Origin: Tragulus kanchil
Lineage: Eukaryota > Chordata > Mammalia > Artiodactyla > Tragulidae
NCBI GenBank assembly: GCA_022376925.1
Contig: JAIOJX010000005.1
Location: 12,986,501 to 13,050,500, forward strand
Length of the DNA stretch: 64,000 nt
Reading direction: 5' to 3'
Part shown: positions 22,088-31,512 of the stretch, piece by piece
Layout of the letters: every line of letters begins with the position of its first letter
Position numbering within the stretch: the stretch's first letter is position 1
Notes under the pieces: model-generated
Databases searched by the model: none
Told to the model about the DNA's origin: nothing
The model's input: only the letters and a program-made list of their open reading frames with translations
Program-made: the position numbers and the translations under genes

Positions 22088-22352
22088 GAGGGCCTCCCTG
22101 GTGGCCCAGTGCTAAAGTGCCAATGTAGGAGAACAGGTTCCATCCCTGATTCAGGAAGATCCCACATGCTACAGAGCAACTCAGCCCATACGCCACAGCT
22201 ATTGTGTCTGTGCTTTAATGCGCAGGAGTCACAATGACTGAAGCTCATATACCCTAGACCCTGTGCTCCAAAACTAGATAGTAGCCCCCAGTGGCCACTA
22301 TTAGAGAAAAGCCCACTCAGCAATGAAGACCCAGCACAACCATAAATAAATA
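22088..22352 (+). mobile_element. Old tRNA-type SINE with AT-rich tail
   Basis: GGCCTCCCTGGTGGCCCAG head, then TTCCATCCCTGATTCAGGAAG, CCACAGCTATTGTGTCTGTG and a 3' end ACCCAGCACAACCATAAATAAATAAATAAG. Diverged. It abuts the right target-site duplication of the neighbouring SINE. Confidence 0.75.
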
Positions 22353-22462
22353 AATAAGATTATAATATATATATACACGTGTGTATATATATACACATAT
22401 GTGTATACATATATATGTGTATACATACACACACACACACATATATATATACATATATCCTG
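22352..22462. repeat. AT/AC-rich compound microsatellite
   Basis: Alternating purine-pyrimidine sequence: TATATATATACACGTGTGTATATATATACA and similar units, then an (AC)n run and a second (AT)n run. Probably grew from the SINE's A-rich tail. Confidence 0.9.
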
Positions 22463-22722
22463 TTGAAATGAAAACTTAAGTTCCAGCTATTAAAATAGCA
22501 TTTCAAAGTGTTTTGTTTATTTTCCACAAAACTGAAACTTCCAGCATTCTTAAACTACACACACAGACACATTTAAAGACAGAGACATGCATGGGTTTCA
22601 GTAGAATTCCCTGCTCTGGCACTCAGTAGGTCTTATATTATAATCTTAATGGGGTCAAGGGGGAAAGTCTGGATTTTAGGCTGACTGCCCACTGATGCTC
22701 TCGTTCTGTGTCTCTGTTTTGT
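22463..22722. other. Non-coding stretch, nothing seen
   Basis: AT-rich sequence with no recognisable repeat, gene or signal beyond short A/C runs (CACACAGACACA near 22560). Confidence 0.5.
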
Positions 22723-22855
22723 TGAGCAGAAAAACTAGGTATTTCATTCCTAGGTGGTACATTAGTAGCACAGTTCTTGATCACGACGTTAGCCTACATG
22801 TTCGTCTTGATACGCCGACGACTCTGGAGAACTCTCCTATCAGCAGTCGATCTGT
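22723..22855 (+). repeat. Diverged third copy of the 20153-20284 segment
   Basis: About 97% like copies A, with substitutions rather than homopolymer indels (TTTCATTCC for TTTAATTCC, ATCACGACG for ATCGCGACT, ATACGCCG for ATACACCG). Flanks on both sides are unrelated, so unlike the large duplications this looks like a real small local duplication. One frame is open from GCA GAA AAA to a TAA near 22904 and includes a hydrophobic stretch followed by IRRRLWRTLL. A pyrimidine-rich tract ending in GAGCAG precedes it and could serve as a splice acceptor. I do not recognise the product. Confidence 0.7.
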
Positions 22856-22904
22856 TAAGAGAGGACAGACGACCTAAAGGACCTACTGTTCTCCTGCTCT
22901 AAGT

Positions 22905-23150
22905 CACTGTCCTGTCAGATCGCGAGCCCACTGCGCGCCTGCTCTCTCAGCCCCGAGGCGGCCGGCTTCCTCGCGGCAGGAGCGCTCAGGAGTTCGGAGC
23001 TAGGATGGCGTGTGGCGATGAGCGGATGCTGCTAGGTGCCTACATGCCAGCTTCCAAAAGCAGCTCTTCGTGCTTATTTTCAACATCGAGCGTTGGCCAA
23101 GACAAACAAAATGAGGTACACAAAGACTGTCCTAGATTGGACCTTTAAAA
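22905..23150 (+). other. Short CpG-rich patch with a 47-codon frame
   Basis: A local rise in GC and CpG (about 22918-23040) just after the segment at 22723. It contains ATG at 23005 opening a 47-codon frame (MACGDERMLLGAYMPASKSS...) that ends at 23148, with a possible donor GAG|GTACAC at about 23114. Unrecognised. It could be a distal regulatory patch, a non-coding first exon or chance. Confidence 0.2.
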
Positions 23151-23393
23151 ATTCTTACTCTGCAAACTAGAAACATTTTGGGTGGAATTTCCAAGCACCA
23201 TAGCAGTGTTCTGACTCTTCTTAGCGAACCTCGTAATTAGTCATGTGGACGACTTAAGGTCAAAATATAGCAGATTGTATTTATAGTTTTTGAAAATGAA
23301 CAAAGCAATAAGATAAATCAATGGAAGGAGCCACGTGGTTTCAGTTTTTTACAGCGTAAAGTGGTCAAGGGCGTGACTGTTTTGAAACTCTTG

Positions 23394-23395
<2 letters not shown>

Positions 23396-23431
<36 letters not shown>
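23396..23431 (+). repeat. (TC)n(AC)n microsatellite
   Basis: A TC dinucleotide run directly followed by an AC run, ending at ACACAGAGTG. Confidence 0.92.
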
Positions 23432-23432
<1 letters not shown>

Positions 23433-24202
23433 GAGTGTAGTCCAGCTTAAAACCCCATCCTCACGCCTCCCCTCCAGAGGCTCAGGCCTGCCCCAGGCTC
23501 GCTGGACCCTCCATGGAGAGGAAGACCGACAGACGGACGAGGGCTGGTCTGGGCTGGCGCTTTTTTTGCTTTTCTCCCCTCTTCTGCTTTCAGGTTCTCC
23601 TGGATGGGCAAGGAGCTGGTGGACGTACTAAGAGAAAAGGGGAGGATGCCCTATTCAACCGGGCACAGGCAGGATCCTCTGCGGAGGATCCTCGGGCCCC
23701 CTCCTACCTCCTGTCCCGGCAGAGCCTTACCTGAACAGTCTGATTCCCCTTTCCCCCTTAGCCTCTTGCTCCTGGCCAGGGAGACCTCCAGCGGGAACAC
23801 CTCAGAGGCCCTCCTCACGTCTCTCTCAGCTCTGCGGGAGGCACTAGGGTGCCCTTGAGTCTGTGAAGCCCTTGTTTATCTGTGCTCCACAGGGACAGGG
23901 ATTTGAGCCAGTTAGTTAATCAGTCAGACTAAATAAAGATGCAGACATGATAAAAGCCACTGTGCATCATTAAGGGCTTAACCAAATTACACGCGTGAGA
24001 GATGAATGCGTGCCTGACGATGGAGCTCCCCAGGCCAGATCGCTCAGAATAAATCCCACAGCCCACCAACAAAATCACGGAGGATCAATGATGCGTCAGA
24101 GGCAACACCCTGGCTGAAGCAGCCGGGCTCCTAAGGTTTACGCCAGTGTTTAGAAACCCAAGATGCGTCCTCCCTCTAACCACAAAGTCACAAACAGTGG
24201 CT
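23432..24202. other. Non-coding stretch, no gene seen
   Basis: Overlapping plus-strand frames of 73 and 84 residues (23513-23858) show no recognisable domain. No clear repeat family is visible. Confidence 0.5.
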
Positions 24203-24528
24203 GGGTCTCGAGACCTCGTCTACAGGTTGCTGGTTTCACCCTGAAGGTGGCCGAGTGACAACCAGAGCCCGCGTCCTGGGTGGGAAGTGGGGAGCGGTGC
24301 TGTGTGTGTGGAGGAGCGGTTCCAGGGCTGCTCCTAACGGCCCTCCTCCCCTCAGAGCGCCTCCTCTCCAGGCCTCTGAACCTGCATTTGCCCTAAGCCC
24401 TGACCCTTGACCTGGGCCAGCCGGACTCATCTCGTGCACCCAAGGCACCAACCTCCTGCTCCACCTCTTAAACCTTCACTGAGACGGGTACCAAAGCAAG
24501 CGGAACGAATTCGTTCCAACTAACATTT

Positions 24529-24857
24529 CTTGTTTTTTTTAAAGATTTATTTATTTATTTTGGGTGGGGGTCGGGTTGGGGAGGGAGGGGAGCAGGCGGG
24601 CCACTTCTATTGGTCTTTCATTTCTCTATTTTCATCCGTCTTTGTTTCCTGGCTCCTGCGGGCCTCCCATCGCGGTGGTGTTCATCGTTGCAAAGTGCCG
24701 GCTCTGGGCGCATGCGCTCCAGAGCTCCGGCTCGGTAATTGGACACATGGGTCCAGCCGCTCCGCTGCACGTGGGATCTTCCCAGGCCAGGGCTCGAACC
24801 GGCGCCCCTTGCACTGCAAGGCGGTGTCCTTACCCACTGGACCACCAGGGGAAGCCC
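24529..24857 (-). mobile_element. Young hairpin-type SINE, copy 4 (hairpin intact)
   Basis: Reverse-oriented, with perfect 13-bp target-site duplication CCAACTAACATTT (24516-24528 and 24858-24870). The tail complement is AAGATTTATTTATTTATTTT. The palindrome is intact at 24701-24725. Confidence 0.93.
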
Positions 24858-25620
24858 CCAACTAACATTTGACGCTCTAGTGGCCCTTTCCTTTCTAAGA
24901 GGCTTCGGTCTTGGAAAAGAAGGCTGGGTGTTTGATTTCACCTGGCTGTAGGAGACTGCGGGATCAAACAGGGTACAGGATAATAATAGATTATTCTCAA
25001 AGGTCGTCTCAGACTATAAGTGTCCCTTTCTCAACTGCCTTTTGGCCGCTTGGGGCAAAACAAGCCACTTCTGGCAACCCAGCAGCGCACTCCCGCCCCC
25101 ACCCTCCGCCCTCCATCCACTGCCTGATTATCCTAAGACCCCTCATTTCACCCCAGGTACTATTCTTCTTGCGAGTGCACGTTGACTTTTGTAACAGATA
25201 CGTGTTGCTCTTGGCAGTCCATCGCCCTTTTTCTTTCTCGGGGCAAAACCAGTCCTTGGGAAGAATGACCTTTCTCCCACTGGTATATTCAAATGGGTCT
25301 CGAGACCTCGTCTACAGGTTGCTGGTTTCACCCTGAAGGTGGCCGAGTGACAACCAGAGCCCGCGTCCTGGGTGGGAAGTGGGGAGCGGTGCTGTGTGTG
25401 TGGAGGAGCGGTTCCAGGGCTGCTCCTAACGGCCCTCCTCCCCTCAGAGCGCCTCCTCTCCAGGCCTCTGAACCTGCATTTGCCCTAAGCCCTGACCCTT
25501 GACCTGGGCCAGCCGGACTCATCTCGTGCACCCAAGGCACCAACCTCCTGCTCCACCTCTTAAACCTTCACTGAGACGGGTACCAAAGCAAGCGGAACGA
25601 ATTCGTTCCAACTAACATTT

Positions 25621-25949
25621 CTTGTTTTTTTTAAAGATTTATTTATTTATTTTGGGTGGGGGTCGGGTTGGGGAGGGAGGGGAGCAGGCGGGCCACTTCT
25701 ATTGGTCTTTCATTTCTCTATTTTCATCCGTCTTTGTTTCCTGGCTCCTGCGGGCCTCCCATCGCGGTGGTGTTCATCGTTGCAAAGTGCCGGCTCTGGG
25801 CGCATGCGCTCCAGAGCTCCGGCTCGGTAATTGGACACATGGGTCCAGCCGCTCCGCTGCACGTGGGATCTTCCCAGGCCAGGGCTCGAACCGGCGCCCC
25901 TTGCACTGCAAGGCGGTGTCCTTACCCACTGGACCACCAGGGGAAGCCC
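25621..25949 (-). mobile_element. Hairpin-type SINE, duplicate of 24529-24857
   Basis: Identical to the element 1092 bases upstream, including both target-site duplications, with the palindrome at 25793-25817. Not an independent insertion. Confidence 0.92.
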
Positions 25950-26386
25950 CCAACTAACATTTGACGCTCTAGTGGCCCTTTCCTTTCTAAGAGGCTTCGG
26001 TCTTGGAAAAGAAGGCTGGGTGTTTGATTTCACCTGGCTGTAGGAGACTGCGGGATCAAACAGGGTACAGGATAATAATAGATTATTCTCAAAGGTCGTC
26101 TCAGACTATAAGTGTCCCTTTCTCAACTGCCTTTTGGCCGCTTGGGGCAAAACAAGCCACTTCTGGCAACCCAGCAGCGCACTCCCGCCCCCACCCTCCG
26201 CCCTCCATCCACTGCCTGATTATCCTAAGACCCCTCATTTCACCCCAGGTACTATTCTTCTTGCGAGTGCACGTTGACTTTTGTAACAGATACGTGTTGC
26301 TCTTGGCAGTCCATCGCCCTTTTTCTTTCTCGGGGCAAAACCAGTCCTTGGGAAGAATGACCTTTCTCCCACTGGTATATTCAAAT

Positions 26387-26881
26387 GGAATATATTTAAA
26401 TAGCGGCCGTCCCTTCTCTGGCCAGTGGCTGGGTACACTGCCCTCACCAGGATGATTGCTGTCATTCTCCTTGAACGTAGTGATGAAAAGACTGAAAATG
26501 GCTGGGCTGGTTCGTCCTCTCTCACGGGGGTGTCCAGACGAGACCGTCTCGTCGTCTCTGCTCCTGAGGCCGTCGGGAGGTGCTTGGGCCTGTCTGTTCC
26601 GAATCTGCCCTGCTGAAAGATCCCTCTTGTTCAAGCTGGCCAGAGCTGCTTTCAGGTGCTTGACACAAAGAACCGGATGGACACAGCTCTCTTCCCCCTC
26701 TCATGCTTTGTCTGTACCCTGAACCTGGGACAAGATCTCAAAACAATGCCATACTGCCTATTCCACTGAAGGACCTCACTCCTCCCCTAAATCTTACCCG
26801 AACACCCTACCCATGGCCTAACCTAGGAAGTCTTTGGGTCCCTTTGGTGTTTCTGTTACTTTGTTTTGGAAGGTTTGCTGT
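26387..26881. other. Non-coding stretch, no gene seen
   Basis: Frames up to 99 residues on the plus strand and 177 on the minus strand overlap each other and run into repeat sequence. None is recognisable. Confidence 0.5.
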
Positions 26882-26894
26882 AAGATTAGTGAAG

Positions 26895-27169
26895 GGCTTC
26901 CCTTGTGGTCCAGTGGGTAAAGAGTCTGCCATGCCGCGCAAGGGGCGCCGGTTCGATCCCTGGCCTGGGAAGATCCCACGTGCCATGGAGTGGCTGGACT
27001 GATGTGTCCAATTACCGAGCCGGAGCTCTGGAGCATGCGCGCCCAGAGCCAATGCTCTGCAACGAGAGAGGCCACTGCAATGGGAGGACCACACACGCCA
27101 AAGAACAAAGATGGATGAAAATAGATAAATGAAAGACCAATAGAAGCGCGCCCCCCCCCCCCCAAAAAA
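26895..27169 (+). mobile_element. Young hairpin-type SINE, copy 5
   Basis: Flanked by perfect 13-bp target-site duplication AAGATTAGTGAAG (26882-26894 and 27170-27182). The hairpin region 27025-27049 reads GAGCATGCGCGCCCAG, a slightly altered palindrome. Just before the A tail there is a run of 13 C (27151-27163) in place of the usual poly-A or AAATAAAT tail. Confidence 0.92.
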
Positions 27170-27518
27170 AAGATTAGTGAAGCCTGTCTGCCTCTCCTTG
27201 TAAGGAGGGTGAGGAGGGTCTTCCATTGCCTCTCCTGCGTCCCAGAAACCAATCTCTCCGCATTCTCCTCACTTCTAGCCAGCCATGCCACCCAGAATTA
27301 CTGAGCAGATTTTATTGCATTTGTCTGCAAAGCTTTGGTTCTATTTGTTCACCCCAAAGAATGTTATTGGTTGAATTCTTACCAATATAATACAGTGAAT
27401 TTTAAAAGCTTATGGCAAAAAAAAAAAGCTATGGCAAATTAGATGCTGTTTTGCATTCATTTCCCAATGAAGCCAAAGACAAAAGGATTTGGAGATGCCA
27501 CAAATCCAAATAAGTACA

Positions 27519-27660
27519 GGATTTCCCTGGTGGTCCGGTGGTTAAGATTCTGTGCTCCCAAGGCAGGGGGCCTGCTTTGATACCTGGCCAGGGAGTTAGA
27601 TCCCACACGCTGCAATGAAGGTCCCCCATGCCTCAACGAACACCTGGCGCCACCAAAAAA
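27519..27660 (+). mobile_element. Short Bov-tA-type SINE
   Basis: Head GGATTTCCCTGGTGGTCCGG, then GGGGGCCTGCTTTGATACC, TAGATCCCACACGCTGCAAT and a short end GCGCCACCAAAAAAA. The duplicate is at 28614-28755. Confidence 0.8.
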
Positions 27661-28613
27661 ATTCCAAACGAGTGCACATTTCATTCGTCCATAAACATAC
27701 TTGCCAGTAAATGGCCATGTATTCACTATATTCACATTCCAAGTTATGCGGCCTTTTTAAAGCTTTTTAAAGCTACTATCAACAGTCTTGATTTCCCAGG
27801 TAAGCTTAAGGTGTTCCCTGACAAGAGTATTTTGCTGTGGTAGTCACAGGCTAGAAATGCTAGGATGCAAAATTCTCCTGGAAATGTGGGGATGCAAAGC
27901 CAGCTCAAACTCTAGAGTGCTCGGTGGGGTCAAGAGCCGATTTCGAGCAGCCCGATTTTAGGGCCACACTGTCTCTCCATGAAGGAAGGGACTGGGTGCT
28001 TTCACACTGAACTTGGTTGACTTCATGTAAGAGGCTGCCTAATGCTCTACTCTGCAGCAAACATTAACTATAGTGTGGAACAAAATGTTTCTAAATTTCC
28101 AAAGTGAGGAACGAGTGTTCTAGGGAGAGTTGAGTGAGCTCCGTGCTAGGTAGTCTCCAAAGATGGCTGTGGATCCCAGTTTTCATGCCCGTGTGTAGTT
28201 TCTTCCCTTTGTTTCTGGCCTTAAGGGGTTTCATTGCAAACTTGTGTGTGTAAATTCTGAGGCTGTTTCTAGCACAGCCATGCCACCCAGAATTACTGAG
28301 CAAAAGATTTTTTCCCCAAATTTTTGCCTCTCCTGGCCCAGAAACCAATCTCTCGCATCCTCCTCGCTTCTAGCCAGCCATGCCACCCAGAATTACTGAG
28401 CAGATTTTATTGCATTTGTCTGCAAAGCTTTGGTTCTATTTGTTCACCCCAAAGAATGTTATTGGTTGAATTCTTACCAATATAATACAGTGAATTTTAA
28501 AAGCTTATGGCAAAAAAAAAAAGCTATGGCAAATTAGATGCTGTTTTGCATTCATTTCCCAATGAAGCCAAAGACAAAAGGATTTGGAGATGCCACAAAT
28601 CCAAATAAGTACA

Positions 28614-28755
28614 GGATTTCCCTGGTGGTCCGGTGGTTAAGATTCTGTGCTCCCAAGGCAGGGGGCCTGCTTTGATACCTGGCCAGGGAGTTAGATCCCA
28701 CACGCTGCAATGAAGGTCCCCCATGCCTCAACGAACACCTGGCGCCACCAAAAAA
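28614..28755 (+). mobile_element. Bov-tA-type SINE, duplicate of 27519-27660
   Basis: Identical element carried by copy B of tandem duplication 8. Confidence 0.8.
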
Positions 28756-29575
28756 ATTCCAAACGAGTGCACATTTCATTCGTCCATAAACATACTTGCC
28801 AGTAAATGGCCATGTATTCACTATATTCACATTCCAAGTTATGCGGCCTTTTTAAAGCTTTTTAAAGCTACTATCAACAGTCTTGATTTCCCAGGTAAGC
28901 TTAAGGTGTTCCCTGACAAGAGTATTTTGCTGTGGTAGTCACAGGCTAGAAATGCTAGGATGCAAAATTCTCCTGGAAATGTGGGGATGCAAAGCCAGCT
29001 CAAACTCTAGAGTGCTCGGTGGGGTCAAGAGCCGATTTCGAGCAGCCCGATTTTAGGGCCACACTGTCTCTCCATGAAGGAAGGGACTGGGTGCTTTCAC
29101 ACTGAACTTGGTTGACTTCATGTAAGAGGCTGCCTAATGCTCTACTCTGCAGCAAACATTAACTATAGTGTGGAACAAAATGTTTCTAAATTTCCAAAGT
29201 GAGGAACGAGTGTTCTAGGGAGAGTTGAGTGAGCTCCGTGCTAGGTAGTCTCCAAAGATGGCTGTGGATCCCAGTTTTCATGCCCGTGTGTAGTTTCTTC
29301 CCTTTGTTTCTGGCCTTAAGGTTTGTGTCTTTTCACTTGCAAACTTGGTGCCTGTGTAAATTCTGAGGCTGTTTCATAGGAAGCCTTGTAACTTCTACTT
29401 GGGTCTAAGCATCCTGAGATGGCCATGCTGGGAAGAAGCCTCAGTCAGTGACACAGAGAAACTCTATGGGGACAGACAGAGCCCTGGCCAGCCTCTAGCT
29501 CTTCCCTGCATCTCCGCTGAATGCAGGAGGACAAACAAATATTGAGATTTTACTTTGTGCCAGATCTTGTGCTAG

Positions 29576-29760
29576 GCTTCCCCGGTGGTTCAGTGGTAAA
29601 GAACTTGCCTGCCAATGCAGGTGTGATCCCTGGGTCAGGAAAATCCGCTGGAGGAAGAAATGGCAACCCAGTCCAATATTCTTGCCTGGAAAGTTCCATG
29701 GACGGGGAGCCTGGAGCACTATCGTCCATAGCGTCACAGAGTCGGACGTCAGTGAGCACA
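29576..29760 (+). mobile_element. Bov-A2-like SINE
   Basis: Reads GGCTTCCCCGGTGGTTCAGT, GAACTTGCCTGCCAATGCAG, CCAATATTCTTGCCTGGAAA and AGAGTCGGACGTCAGTGAGC, the standard order of a forward Bov-A2. The duplicate is at 30694-30878. Confidence 0.88.
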
Positions 29761-30693
29761 CACACTCTTAGACCAGCACTTTCTTTACATAAATCAGAGG
29801 TGGGAATAATCAACATGGCATGTTGGCCGATTTTGTACCACATCACTCTCCTTTATCGACAAAGTAAAAGCCTGTAATTTTCAGCTTCACTTAAGCCTTC
29901 TTATCTGCTAACCTTATCTCCCAAACCAAACCACTGGTCTCTCCTTTTCAGAATGATTTCTCAATACTTGTGACGCAGAATGACCAGAGAAACAGAGCTG
30001 GAGAGTCTAGAGTTAAAGGGACTTTTCAAAAGGAGTTAAGTCACCTTTGTCATAAAGTCTGGAAAAGAGATGAGAGGTGCATTGGGAGCAACAGGAAAAG
30101 CAAGGAAGGGTGGAGAATGTTCTCTGATGGGAAATGAGGAACTCCAGGCATCGAAGACACAACTAAATCAGGTAGAAAAATCAAAGAGCCAGGAGAAATA
30201 CTGCAACTGGTTATTCCCAGACTCTCTTTAACGCTGAGAAACTTGAATACAATTGGAATTCCTTTTCCATGATGGATTCTGTTTGCCTTTGGATTCTGCT
30301 TCCTCTGGAGCTGAATCACATGGGTGATGGCTTCAGGCATGGTTACATGTATCATTTCATTTGATTCTTTCAAGAATCTCACACGGCCTGGATTTTCATG
30401 CCCGTGTGCAGTTTCTTCCCTTTGTTTCTGGCCTTAAGGTTTGTGTCTTTTCACTTGCAAACTTGGTGCCTGTGTAAATTCTGAGGCTGTTTCATAGGAA
30501 GCCTTGTAACTTCTACTTGGGTCTAAGCATCCTGAGATGGCCATGCTGGGAAGAAGCCTCAGTCAGTGACACAGAGAAACTCTATGGGGACAGACAGAGC
30601 CCTGGCCAGCCTCTAGCTCTTCCCTGCATCTCCGCTGAATGCAGGAGGACAAACAAATATTGAGATTTTACTTTGTGCCAGATCTTGTGCTAG

Positions 30694-30878
30694 GCTTCCC
30701 CGGTGGTTCAGTGGTAAAGAACTTGCCTGCCAATGCAGGTGTGATCCCTGGGTCAGGAAAATCCGCTGGAGGAAGAAATGGCAACCCAGTCCAATATTCT
30801 TGCCTGGAAAGTTCCATGGACGGGGAGCCTGGAGCACTATCGTCCATAGCGTCACAGAGTCGGACGTCAGTGAGCACA
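30694..30878 (+). mobile_element. Bov-A2-like SINE, duplicate of 29576-29760
   Basis: Identical element carried by copy B of tandem duplication 9. Confidence 0.88.
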
Positions 30879-31512
30879 CACACTCTTAGACCAGCACTTT
30901 CTTTACATAAATCAGAGGTGGGAATAATCAACATGGCATGTTGGCCGATTTTGTACCACATCACTCTCCTTTATCGACAAAGTAAAAGCCTGTAATTTTC
31001 AGCTTCACTTAAGCCTTCTTATCTGCTAACCTTATCTCCCAAACCAAACCACTGGTCTCTCCTTTTCAGAATGATTTCTCAATACTTGTGACGCAGAATG
31101 ACCAGAGAAACAGAGCTGGAGAGTCTAGAGTTAAAGGGACTTTTCAAAAGGAGTTAAGTCACCTTTGTCATAAAGTCTGGAAAAGAGATGAGAGGTGCAT
31201 TGGGAGCAACAGGAAAAGCAAGGAAGGGTGGAGAATGTTCTCTGATGGGAAATGAGGAACTCCAGGCATCGAAGACACAACTAAATCAGGTAGAAAAATC
31301 AAAGAGCCAGGAGAAATACTGCAACTGGTTATTCCCAGACTCTCTTTAACGCTGAGAAACTTGAATACAATTGGAATTCCTTTTCCATGATGGATTCTGT
31401 TTGCCTTTGGATTCTGCTTCCTCTGGAGCTGAATCACATGGGTGATGGCTTCAGGCATGGTTACATGTATCATTTCATTTGATTCTTTCAAGAATCTCAC
31501 ACGGCCTGGATT

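Larger units (their letters stand above)
24203..26386. repeat. Tandem duplication 7 (1092-bp unit, apparently identical copies)
   Basis: Copy A is 24203-25294 and copy B is 25295-26386 with no difference that I could find. They abut directly with TGGG shared at the edges. Each contains the same complete SINE with its own target-site duplication. Confidence 0.97.
27227..29374. repeat. Tandem duplication 8 (about 1.05-1.10 kb unit)
   Basis: Copy A is 27227 to about 28270 and copy B is 28324-29374. The end of copy A is garbled: 28225-28330 is a mix of the true 3' end and a displaced fragment CATGCCACCCAGAATTACTG (also at 27284 and 28379). Contains one old SINE in each copy. Confidence 0.93.
29275..31512. 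repeat. Tandem duplication 9 (1118-bp unit), interlocked with 8
   Basis: Copy A is 29275-30392 and copy B is 30393-31512, near identical and directly abutting. The first 100 bases (TTTTCATGCCCGTGTG...) are also part of duplication 8 and appear a third time at 28180. Confidence 0.96.

Noticed and set aside
22352..22462. CRISPR-like or origin-like repeat array
   Set aside because: There are no regularly spaced direct repeats with unique spacers. It is a compound dinucleotide microsatellite in a eukaryotic genome.
24203..26386. Tandem 1.1-kb units as a satellite array or a gene-amplification system
   Set aside because: Each locus has exactly two copies of its own unrelated sequence, with similar unit length everywhere and degraded junctions. 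This fits contig overlap, not a repeat family.
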